From positions 19,213,067 to 19,277,066 of the forward strand of contig BTRK01000002.1 of assembly GCA_036245805.1 (NCBI GenBank): a DNA stretch of 64,000 nucleotides, read 5' to 3'. The position numbers and the translations under genes were made by a program. Source of the DNA: Pristionchus mayeri (lineage: Eukaryota > Nematoda > Chromadorea > Rhabditida > Neodiplogasteridae). The notes under the pieces were generated by a model. It searched no databases, had not been told where the DNA came from, and saw only the letters and a list, made by a program, of their open reading frames with translations. This document shows, one piece after another, positions 24,101-35,300 of the stretch (position 1 is the first letter of the stretch; every line of letters starts with the position of its first letter).

Positions 24101-27100
24101 AGGAATCGAATAAAAATATAAAAATAGAAATCGGTACAACATTAAGACAAAATAAATCAAAGAAAATCAAAAATTCGTTGCAAAATCAGAAATTTATGAA
24201 AAAATTCCATATTTAGAATCAATTCGAATTCGATTCCTTTGGTGCACCAGAGCACACTTGGGCATGATAGCATAATGCAAAAATGATTTTGCGTATATTT
24301 CGTTTGGTTTTCAAAATATGATTTTTTCTCTTTTTTCAGCTCTTCGGCAGATGGTCAAATTTTAAATTTTTATAAAGTAATTGAAATTTCGTCCTTTTCA
24401 AGATTTTCTAACTAATATTTTCTTGAGACGTTGAAAAACGTTCATATCTTGTTGATTCAGTCGATCATCTTGTCAGAATCGAGCCAACCGTGTGCACCAT
24501 CTCATGGATTCTGGGTTTCGAGGTAAAATTTCACCAGATGCAAGGGGATAGGAGGGTCCCCTTTTATGTTGATGTATTAATGTTAGTCCATACTACAATA
24601 ATTGCCTGGTGTTCAACGATAGATGTTTGAAAATTCGAATATAGATGATTGTGAATTTGAGAAATTCCGAGGCTGAGAAAACCGCTTTTTTCAGTTTTGA
24701 AACCTTAGCTTTTTTAGTGTGATTATGTAGAGGTGTCCATGAAAAGTTGTTTTAGACTCAATATTAGCACATGCACTACACTGTACTTGCGGAAATCTCC
24801 AAAATAGGCTATCCGATAACGACCTTACGATGTTCTGATCGATTTTTCATGGCTTAATGTTGATCGAATTTCCATTATGATAGTTGCAATGTATGCTTGG
24901 TTGAATGTTCTCCATGGGACCACGCAAAATTTGTTGCCGAAATTCTTGCGTCACAATAAAACATCGTAACAAGTAAAATAGTTGACGAGATTATCACACC
25001 CCAAGTTGAGCCGAATTCGATTTCAATCGTGGTTCAGAGCGCCTAGGGGGTATATATTATAATGCTAAAGTAATTTTGAGTCTAGCTTGATCGGCTGAGA
25101 AAATAAGAATTTTCATCATTTTTCACTATACCCGCACCCTGCTGGACGCTTTGCCCGACCCTGGCAGTATCCCTGTGAAATTTCAATTTAACACCCTAAG
25201 TACTCTAGGTCCTATCAGTACCAAGGACTGAATCGGAATTCTTGGCGGAATGTCTGGGAGGGGGGCCCAAACGGTAACTCTCCTCAGATCCGGCCTCTTA
25301 ATGTTTCCGGAGGTGAAACTAACATTTCTAAGGCGTTTGCGGCTACGACTACGCGTTTTGCAACGAGCCGTGCATTCACTTTGATTTCATAAGCGAGTGA
25401 GTGTCTGCCTATCTCCTGTGGTCCAACTGACCCTCATTAGTGACGGCGACGACATGCTGCACTCCAGCCATGTGAGTGTACTCCTTCTTCCCGAACTTCT
25501 CTGCTTCCGTCGGCTTGCACACCTACAACCAACTCAAATCACAACCCACCCTACCACACAACAAGCATGCGACTCACATATGAACATCCTTATTTAGTAG
25601 CAAATCCTGTCATAATAGGATAAAATTGTCTTTTTTTCAAAATTTTTATTCAAATCATGAGAAAAAAAATATGTTCCTCAATCGCCTACAGATATGCTGA
25701 GCCCACATCCATCCTTTCTCACCTTCAAGTTTCTCTCGTCCTCCATCGGTGCTCCGTCTGCAGCTGCTGCAGCTGCAATCAATCACCATCTAGACTCCAC
25801 GCGATTAATGATACCGTTGGTGAAAATATACATTATTACCCTTTTTTTTAAATAACAGGAACAAAAAAATATGATATATCACTAACCGCCTTGCTGTTCT
25901 TCTTGGATAGCCTCTTCGAAAGGAGTTCCCAACTGGCCGAAATTATTGAGTCCGAAAGAGTAAACTGTGTCAGTGACTGAGATGGCGGCAGTCCAGAATC
26001 CATCCGCGTAAATATCCTGCAAGAGATGGGTGTATACACCTCGAAAATTGAATATTTTCAAACAAGGCATCTATCTTTTGTAATTGCTTTACAAAGTTTA
26101 TGATATAACGATGTGATCGTGCCATCGCAAACCCAATATTTATGGGTGGGAATTAAGCTGACCTTGAAGAGAATCTCCTTGTACTTCTTATCAACTACCT
26201 TGACATGCAGAGCATCACCCGATCCGTCCACCATGAACCCTGCGAGAAAACACATTTAATTAGACATTCAAATTGATGTTTAATAGCAAAATCATCGAAA
26301 AACGAAGTAGGGAGTGTGGGCATACGCGATCTAATGGTGCCAGTCCTGGTGGTTCTTCCCAGTTGGCCCATCGTTCCATCTCCGAAAGTGAAAATGTGCC
26401 CATCGTGGGAGAGCATGGCGAGATGATTTTCGCCTGCTGCGATCTGAATGACCATACTTTTCCTTCCTTCTCTCACGTGACATAAAGCTTGTCGACAAAC
26501 ATGGGCAGGTATTGCTGCTCAATTTCAAAACCGGGAGGATTCCCACTTGTTCAGGCACAAAACCGGAAGTATTTTGGTAAAATAGAGCCCTAAAATTGTA
26601 AGATGCACCATCCAAAAAACCGGGAGGATTTTGCATCTAGCGGAAATGGCGCCCACGTTTGCGCGTCGGGCTAGTTTTATCATGCCAATTGAAACAAGTA
26701 AATGAATGACAAATGGTTGAAGCAGTTGCGCATACCTTTGCGATAACCTTATTCTTGCTGTGGATGATCACTACTGGTTTCTCCTTCATCTCGTGCAGGA
26801 GAGGATGTACGTTGATCTCCCCCGACGTATCCTGAACCATTTTGTATCCCACTCATTCAACCAATATTCATAATCAAGATATAATTTAATCAATTGAGAT
26901 CTTTCCTATCTTACCCTCAGATTTCCCCACGCGATCACGGATCCCTTGTCGGTGAGTGCAGCAGAGAAGGAAGCACCCGCAGTGAGCATCACCACCTGCA
27001 ATCACCCTTCCTCCCCAATCCACTCCACTCCACTCCACTCACCTTCCCGTGCTCATCCGCAAAGTTAGGCACGAAATAAGCCAGTTTGATCTCTGCGAAT

Positions 27101-28879
27101 TCATCCGTCGATCCTTCCTTCTCCACTCCCTCGGCAGGCACGGTGCCCTGACATCACAAAATTAAGCCGTCATTTTGAATTCAAATATGAAATTATATTG
27201 ATCGCATTTTCCCCTCCTATGGTCATTCCTCGTGCTATCACTCGATCAGTGGAATTCCTACGATGGAATTCCTTATCCCCCTCCTTCTCCCTCTCTTCTC
27301 TCCCTTATTCATCCTAATCATGTGTTCTAAGAACACCTGCAGGGAACCCTTCCCGAGCAAAGAACTCATCCCAACACAAGTAACCAACAACAAGATGGGC
27401 CAGTCAGCATCGACCAAGACTGCTTCTGACTCGTATCTACAACCCTCCAAGTCTGATGAACTCAAGTTGAAAGATGAATCCGCAAAAGTAGACAAGTTGT
27501 TTGACGGCGAGTGCACTGTAGCTGCACGATTGAAAATGAACAAAGAGAAGAATCGAGATACGCGTTCGATTACTGGAGAAGACGGAGATGGGAATGACCG
27601 TTCAAGAAAGGACAAGAGAAGAATAACGATGTATCGAGAAAAGACAAGAGAAGAACAGATAACGATGGATCGAGAAAAGACAAGAGAAGAACAGATAACG
27701 ATGGATCGAGAAAAGACAAGAGAAGAACAGATAACGATGGATCGAGGAAGGAGAGAAGAACGACTAGAAAAAGAACTATTAATGAAGATAGAAGTGAGCG
27801 AAGCATTGATGAGGGAACGAATTTGAGCAGAAAGGTTCGTTGAAATTCATGTTTAAATGTATCAAACTAAATAAATTTCAGTCAGTCCGAAGCGTCCGAG
27901 AGACCGAAAACGAGAGGTCGCCAATTTCTACTTGAAGACTCACAACATGAGAAACAACAGAATCCAGTCAAAATAAAGGATTTTTGTGCACTATTTGATT
28001 CGTTCTAAGCATTACTTACCTTTTCGTTGATTCCGCAGGAGAAGATGCGATTATCGCTGGTGAGAAGTAGAGAATGGACACCTCCAGCAACCACCTATGA
28101 CCATAGGCAACTTCATAATTATTAGCCACTGTATACATACCTGCGAGATCTTCATTTCGTCTTCTTCGACAATGTCAACCTTTCTAGGTTTTTTCGAAGT
28201 AGTGCGGCCAGGATGGCCCAGTTGCTCACCTTCGCCTAAATCATAAAATTACAATATATTATTTATAGAAGGTGACATACCGCAAGAGAGAACTCGATCT
28301 CCTACATTTGATTTGTTAATAAAGTCTTCCCATGAGAGAGTTAGTCCCTTCGTCTTTCCTGCAAAATAAAATGTGTTTCGTTTCATCTGATCACCAACCT
28401 TTCTTAGAGGGAGTAGGAGGGGCAGACGGTCCTCCGTTGCTGCCTTCGCTTGTCTTTCTCTTGCGACCTCGACCAGTCTTAGGCTCAGTCTCCTTAGGAA
28501 AAAAATATAATTTATTAACATCGAATAGTTGGCCACCTTGGGAGTGGGAGGAGGAGCCGCCGCTGCCTTTCTCACAGTCCTTCCACGCCTTTTCGGTGGC
28601 GAATTTTTCTCCTCATCCTCCTTCTCATCTTTCTAAATTAATAATCAGCTAAGAGATACTCGCTTTAAGACTTACGCTTTCCGCTGATGCTTCCCCCTCG
28701 GTGTCATCCATTTTTTCTTCTTCTGTGTTAGAGTCAACATTAGGCGCGGCTTCTTGTGCCGGCTCCTGTTCAGTTTCCATCTTTTCCTCCTCTGGAACTT
28801 CCTTAGTCTCCTCGACTTTCGTTTCCTCAGCCTGCGGAGGTTGTTGAGACTTGGTCTTAGCGTTTCTCTTGGGCGGCAT
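21101..28879 (-). CDS. RCC1-type Ran guanine-nucleotide exchange factor
   Basis: Model in transcript order: 28879-28677, 28632-28537, 28492-28399, 28358-28281, 28235-28141, 28094-28020, 27147-27043, 26995-26915, 26831-26736, 26443-26326, 26239-26163, 26026-25887, 25772-25723, 25522-25432, 22754-22630, 21456-21334, 21229-21101. The N-terminus ([15 protein letters not shown]) is a charged Lys/Glu-rich tail with nuclear-localisation-like RGRTVRK and GRGRKRK. RCC1 blades follow: [47 protein letters not shown] with [23 protein letters not shown], and [19 protein letters not shown]. The last blade ends [12 protein letters not shown] before TAG 21103-21101. RCC1 binds chromatin and loads GTP on Ran, setting the nuclear transport and spindle gradient. 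The gene is divergent from EMC1. Two introns are swollen by palindromic repeats. The tail between blades at 25772-25723 (Ala-rich, [13 protein letters not shown]) is a less conserved insert. Confidence 0.88.
21566..22480. repeat. Foldback inverted repeat of about 0.9 kb in an RCC1 intron
   Basis: The left arm (for example GAATCGAGCAG, GTGCTGAAAACGATGGGCAC and TTCCGAGGTAGAATT) is matched in reverse complement by the right arm. Both arms carry GCCGAAACC-type sequence near the centre at about 22030. The repeat lies wholly in the RCC1 intron 21457-22629. No transposase frame is visible, so it looks like a non-autonomous foldback element. Confidence 0.75.
22900..25301. repeat. 2.4-kb near-perfect palindrome in an RCC1 intron
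   Basis: The two arms, about 22900-24040 and 24150-25301, are inverted copies around a centre near 24096. For example, GCTATCATGCCCAAGTGTGC at about 23921 is answered by GCACACTTGGGCATGATAGC at about 24252. The ends are TTAAGAGGCCGGATC and GATCCGGCCTCTTAA. The spacer is about 100 bp and no long protein frame is present. TTAA at both edges resembles a piggyBac-type target duplication, but the terminal sequence is not diagnostic. Transcription of RCC1 through it would yield a hairpin RNA with arms of about 1.1 kb. Confidence 0.88.
27263..27950 (+). CDS. Possible small gene nested in an RCC1 intron (Lys/Arg-rich)
   Basis: An open frame from 27263 to 27826 lies opposite to RCC1, inside its 27148-28019 intron. 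A plausible start is [13 protein letters not shown] at about 27395. It is rich in Lys, Arg, Glu and Asp and contains about three copies of a 36-bp repeat at 27620-27745. Read in another frame, the repeat gives [15 protein letters not shown] donor at about 27837 and a TTTCAG acceptor at about 27880 would lead to a short second exon. The frame of the repeat differs from the frame upstream of it, so this may be a decaying gene or chance. No family is recognised. Confidence 0.3.
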
Positions 28880-29306
28880 TTCTGCAATCAATAATATCAA
28901 TAAACCAAGCAATAAATAATAGCTTAAATAACAGTCGAAATACGAAATTAACATCCAAATTTTCAAAAATATCGCGTGCTTTTTTTGAGGATTACCGTAA
29001 TAATTCGACACATCACAAAATATGAAATGATTTTTCATTTAAATTGATAATTTAAATTAAGAGATATTTGTTCGGAATTTTACGGTATATTTTAATTTAG
29101 AAGAATAAAGTACCCCCGGGATATAAAATGATTGTTCTCTTTATAAATCAACATGAGTTCTATTTTTGAAGTTTACCGCTTTTTATTTAGTAAACATCGG
29201 CCTCTAACATTTTCCGGTCCTGCAAGACCGGAAAGTCTGGTGGATTATTTTTCATTTATTGATTGTTTGCTTCCGTCCGGTACTTATCTTATATTTTATC
29301 CTGCAG
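28880..29306. promoter_or_regulatory. Divergent promoter region between RCC1 and EMC1
   Basis: This 427-bp AT-rich gap separates the two start codons, which point away from each other. No TATA box or known operator can be assigned. TTATCCTGCAG directly before the EMC1 ATG is a splice acceptor, compatible with spliced-leader addition. Confidence 0.5.
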
Positions 29307-32300
29307 ATGGGCTGGGTACATCTCGGAGCATGTCTACTCTTACTTTCTTCGGCTGTAGCTCTTTTTGAAGATCAAGTCGGAAAGTTTGACTGGTGAGCAC
29401 TTCTCATCACTTTATGATCACTCTCGTCAATGATTCAGGAGACAAAGGTTCGTAGGATGCCCTACCCAAGTAAGCCTGGATAGGTCACTAGGTGGAAGGA
29501 TTGACAATATCCTCCTTACTTCCAAGGAGCAGGCTGTGGCAGCAATATCGTTGAATAATGGAGAGATCGGTTCGTTTTAGACCCCTTCATCCGTCTACTA
29601 ATATCGATATTCTAGCATGGCGTCGTCTCCAAGAGAGGAACGCGACTGATGACATTTCCTTCGCGACTACTGAACAATGTATAATCGATTTTCTTTATTG
29701 TTCATATAATATATGAATTTATTACTATTAGCTTTTCAGTGATGGTAACGGTATCCGACAGTGGCAGATCAGTTCGTGCCTGGGAGAAGATGAAAGGAGG
29801 ACTCCGATGGAGTGTATGGCTGAGTGACAGCCCTTCTACCAGGTACTCATTATTATGCAGAGAAGATCATGGAGACGAAACGGGATCATTGACCAAATCA
29901 AATATCATATTACAGGGTGGCTGATAAATATTGCGCCACTTTTCTTGTTTCTCAATCTCCATTCTCTGTAGACACCATTGCATCAAATTTGGTAACTATG
30001 TTGATAAGGGACAAAAGTTATTAGCCTATAAATATTATCTGGATTGTTCAAGTATTTCAAGAGTTATCACTTCTGAAATATTTTGTTTTGGAATTGGGAC
30101 TTTTCTGGGCACATAAACGTATCTGATAGTTTATGCCGCCTTACAGCAAGGAATTAGATACAGGACTCATCCATTTATTCCTAATAAGAACAACCATTTA
30201 CACGTATAAATATGTGATCAATTATATTATGAGCCTCGGAACTTTCTCAGAAATGCTTTAACATTATTTCATTATGAACGGCGCTCTATAAAAAATAATA
30301 ATATTTCGAAGCCGCATTCTTCGAACACATTAGCTATTGGAATTGGTCTATTTTATGCATGATACCCCATCATTCTTTATTGTGAAAATGCATTCCATTT
30401 GCTTGGGCATATTGATTCGGAACCAGAATAAGTTGCGAAATGCTGCGAAGCGCCGCTTTTAGCGATATTTTGAGGTGCCTACTTCTACCATTAATTCAAT
30501 GTTTACATTCAATTTGATGCAACAATATTTCATAACTCGACTCTGTTAATAGCTATGCAACATTATACGGCGGTATCAACATTCAGAATAAGAAAATCCG
30601 AAAAGTGAGTTTTTTGCATATGCGTGACTGAAAGTCATCAAATTTATCTCTCTCTGTTTTCAGAGACCCTATATCGCATTTGACAAGATTATCACTTAGT
30701 GGAAGGGTTACTCTTCATATTCACCTCGGTTGCAATTTCGATGGACATTGAGATCATTTTATATATCGAAAAATGTGAACGGCGCATTGAGTAAAAATGT
30801 AGACTACTTTTTGCCTCCATGCTAAGAGGCCAGTCGATACCATGAAGCCTGCGTCTAGTAATTGTTTTGCACGGTACTGATATATATTTAAACGCAATAT
30901 GATAATTATCCTTTTATTTGTTTGCGAGATATTATTCAAAAGGTGGACGCAATATTTATCAGCCACCCTGTATACGTGTTTCTAGATTCTTAAAATTGTA
31001 ATGCGTGATTGTAGTGTCTCCGTGGGAGCAACGGGAGATCTGGTAGCTGTCGTCTCTGGAAACACCATCTACGGCATCGAAGGAAGCGACATCACGAGTT
31101 ACTCATGGAAAGGAGTCATCACTAAAAGGTACCACTCCTTCCTCATCGGATACAGCAGTGAAAATATTTTGTTTGTATTCAAAAAAATTGGTGTTAGCGT
31201 TAGAGATGACTGAGTTGATGACTGTAGTAATGGTGTTTGAGTGACTGGTCTCGTGTCTCAACAATGTCCTCATCCTCCACTGGTTCTGGATCTTCCTTGC
31301 TTCGTTCTGAACTCGTGCTCGTAACTGGAATCAATGGACAGAAGGTACGATATAATTAGTGAATCTCTTCTCAATGAACTGTCCAGGTGACTCTCACTCC
31401 CATCGATGCATCTGGTCTTTCCTCGGAGGGATCTGTCTCCACCGCTGCCAACTGGTTCGACTCTGAGAGGTGATGACGCGTACCCATGGTAGTTGACAAT
31501 ATGTTCCCTTGAGATGTGTGATCTCTCGTGAGACTCTGTGGTGTCTCTCTTCTTCTGGATCTCTCACAGCTCTTCCTCTCTCCACCTCTGCCAAGCCGAC
31601 CACTATCGATGCTAAGGTATCTATTCCACGAAGAAAGAGTAATCTCGTCAGAAATGGTATTCTAAATATTCAGCGAGGTCTCCTCCGTCCTCTTTCCATT
31701 TCCAACACAATCGCCGTAGTGGCTGAGGGCGAGACTATCATTTTCCAGCTTAAGGGAGCAGAGATGAAGAAGGTAAGTGCCACTCTATCTCTCTTGTCAT
31801 CCTTTCAATTGCGTGCTTGCAGATGTTTTCTCTCCCTCTGGCAGTCGATTCGATCGAGGGAGTGTCGGTGGACGGGGAGAGTGAGCAGGGAATGATCGTC
31901 GTCGCCCACTCTGTCTACTCTCTCGCTGTCTACCATCTGCAGAAGGGAACTCAGCTGGCCAAGGTTAGCGCCGAGATGCTCAAATCATTCTGAAATAGGG
32001 AAGACTGATCGTATTCCTCCTCTCAGACGACTCTGCATTCGTCTCCCGCCCGTGTGCCCATCTCCTCCCTTCTCCTCTCCTCTCCCTCCTCTGCCTCTCC
32101 TTCCGAATTCCAAATCGTCGCCGTCTCTGTCGATTGCAGAATGGAGAGTCTCGTTCTCGATGTGAAGCAGACCGGTGAGTAGTCAATGAATACAATGATA
32201 ACCATCAATAAAGGGGATACCGTATTCTTCGTTGCAGGAGAGCCTTTCATCGAGTGGACTCGTGAAGAGGCTCTCGCCAGAGTGAGTAAGGTACGGTTAT

Positions 32301-35300
32301 GAAGGTACGGTAGTGCATCCTCATAGTTAATGTGCAGGTGGATATGCTGGATCTTCCTCTGTCTGAATTGCAAGCATCGATCGAGAGCGAATTCGAGGGC
32401 GGAGACTGTGAGTTTCCTCTGGATTCATCTCTTGATTCAATCATTCAATTCCCTTCCAGTCGGAATCGTGGGTGCATTCATCCGTCGAGTGACCACTCAG
32501 GCACAGCAAGTGAAGAGATGGGCCATCCAGGTACTACTCACTACTACCCATATCACTCCCTCCCCTCCCTTGCAGACATCTCATCAGTTGGTCTCGCTCT
32601 CCTCCTCCATCTCATTCGGGCGAAGTGGGAATCTGGCTGATATCCTGGGAAGAATCAGGAATCAGGAAGGAGTTCGGTGAGAGGAGATTATGGGTGACCA
32701 TTGATGATGTGATTGATTGGAGTGGCTCCCGCAGCGAACCATTCGAGAGGGACTTCTTCAACACGAGGAAACTCGTGCTGCTAAGCACTCTCGAGGTAAT
32801 CCATTTGATGATGACGATGAATGATGGATGGATGAAGAGGATGCACTCTTGCAGGGAGTCATCTTCGGACTGGATAACGCAGACGGAAGAATGGTGTGGA
32901 GACTGAATCTCGACCAGGGATCCACTCACTTCTCCCCCCTCAAGAGTCAACTGGGAGAGGAGACTGTCAGTTACCTCGAATGATTATGCTATTAGTTATC
33001 CCCCACTGGGGAAGTGTGTGACTAGGAAGGGGTAAGGGAAGAGTGATGGATGGATTTTGTGCAGGTGCCAGTGTTCATGCAGAGGACGGCAGTCCATCCG
33101 GGACTCACTCCCATCGCCACTGCTGTCTACAAGGACAAGGTGAGCACTTCGAGAGGGAAGCATCTTCTCTGCTGATGAAGCAGAGTAAGAATACATTTGC
33201 AGAAGTCTCTGGAAGCAGTTCTGGTCTCGTTCGATCCTATGAATGGAAAGGTAACTTCTAGTATATTAGAAATGTCTAATCTTACTGGTTAGATCCTGTC
33301 AACCCGTCGTACTCCCCCAGTGAAGAGAGTGGATGTCCTTCCCAAGGAGATGGCCGACCATCTCCATCCCCTGGTCATCATTCTCAAGAGCGGAAAGGTA
33401 AGATTCCTTGAGATGGGTCTGTGCTTGCTGGAAAAAAACGAATCAGCAGGGAATATTGGTTGTTCAATACCATACCCATTTATCGAGTTTAATTACGAGG
33501 TTTCTGACTAGTGAACCCTGCACTTCCATTACAATTGTTACGTCTTTATTCGCAGGTTGTCTTCGAACCAGAACTGCCTGCTAACACGAAGGCGATTCCG
33601 TCTCTCCATGTGATGGATATTGATCCGGAGACTGGTGAGGGTTACTGTAGCATCGTTCGACTACGGTATGCTCAATGAATGCTTGTGAGGTACACTGGAG
33701 GGTATGGAGCTGTCGATCGTGAATGGAGTGGGATCTCTCTCCAAGAGATGGACGGGCGATCTCGCATTCGAGAAGGACGAGAGAGCTGTCATCGTGCAGG
33801 GAAAACCAGCCAATCGTATGCTCACACCCCTTTATTAACCTCTGAAATTGCTGAATGCTCTCCCTCTGTGGCTAGCTGGTTCTCCTCAGAGCGAGTGCAC
33901 TCCCGTGGTCGTGTCCTCCTCGACAGGAACGTCCACTACAAGTACATCAACCCCAATTTGGTGGCAGTGGCGTCTCTCGACGAGGTGAGAATGCCCCATC
34001 CTCTCAAGGTAACAGAATGGGGTGCAGGTCCGTCAGACTCTCTCGATCCATCTCATCGACTCCGTCTCGGGACAAGTGAGTGAATGGAGGGGGAAGGGGG
34101 AGAGTATTCCCTCTGCAGACGGTTCATTCTGGTCGAGTCACGAAGGTCACTGGCCCCGTTCATCTCGTCCACTGCGAACACTGGGTCGCCGTGAGTCACT
34201 TCGCATTCTTACTTTACTATCCATTCCGTTGTCCGTCATTGAGTCGATGTGGAACATATTACGTTGATTCATTTTTTAAATGTATTCTAATGGCGTGATA
34301 ATTGAGTACTCGTACTGGTCGGAGAAGTCCCGTCGTACTGAACTGGGCATTCTGGAGTTGTACGAGGGAGATGAACTGCCTGAGAGCAATGTGTGAGAGA
34401 ATATTCACATTATTGATACGCATTCTTTATAAAACTACTGCTCATTTGATTAGTGAATTGAGTAATTAATTGGCTGTTAATTGTCAGCTTCGATTCTCTG
34501 ATTCCGACTCTCCATCAACCCACTGCCATCGTCGCCTCCTACATCTTCTCGCAGGGAATCGAAGCGATGGGAGTGTCTGAGACTGGTGAGGAGAGGGGAG
34601 AGAGGGAATCGAAGCGATGGGAGTGTCTAAGACTGGTGAGGAGAGGGGAGAGAGGGAATCGAAGCGATGGGAGTGTCTGAGACTAGTGAGGAGAGGGGAG
34701 AGAGGGAATCGAAGCGATGGGAGTGTCTGAGATTGGTGAGGAGAGGGGAGAGAGGGAATCGAAGCGATGGGAGTGTCTGAGACTGGTGAGGAGAGGGGAG
34801 AGAGGGAATCGAAGCGATGGGAGTGTCTGAGACTAGTGAGGAGAGGGGAGAGAGGGAATCGAAGCGATGGGAGTGTCTGAGATTGGTGAGGAGAGGGGAG
34901 AGAGGGAATCGAAGCGATGGGAGTGTCTGAGATTGGTGAGGAGAGGGGAGAGAGGGAATCGAAGCGATGGGAGTGTCTAAGACTGGTGAGGAGAGGGGAG
35001 AGAGGGAATCGAAGCGATGGGAGTGTCTGAGACTGGTGAGGAGAGGGGAGAGAGGGAATCGAAGCGATGGGAGTGTCTGAGATTGGTGAGGAGAGGGGAG
35101 AGAGGGAATCGAAGCGATGGGAGTGTCTGAGACTAGTGAGGAGAGGGGAGAGAGGGAATCGAAGCGATGGGAGTGTCTAAGACTGGTGAGGAGAGGGGAG
35201 AGAGGGAATCGAAGCGATGGGAGTGTCTAAGACTGGTGAGGAGAGGGGAGAGAGGGAATCGAAGCGATGGGAGTGTCTGAGATTGGTGAGGAGAGGGGAG

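Noticed and set aside
24022..24216. Short frame at the centre of the 2.4-kb palindrome
   Set aside because: AT-rich, no family features, and spans the loop of the foldback. There is no sign of a transposase.
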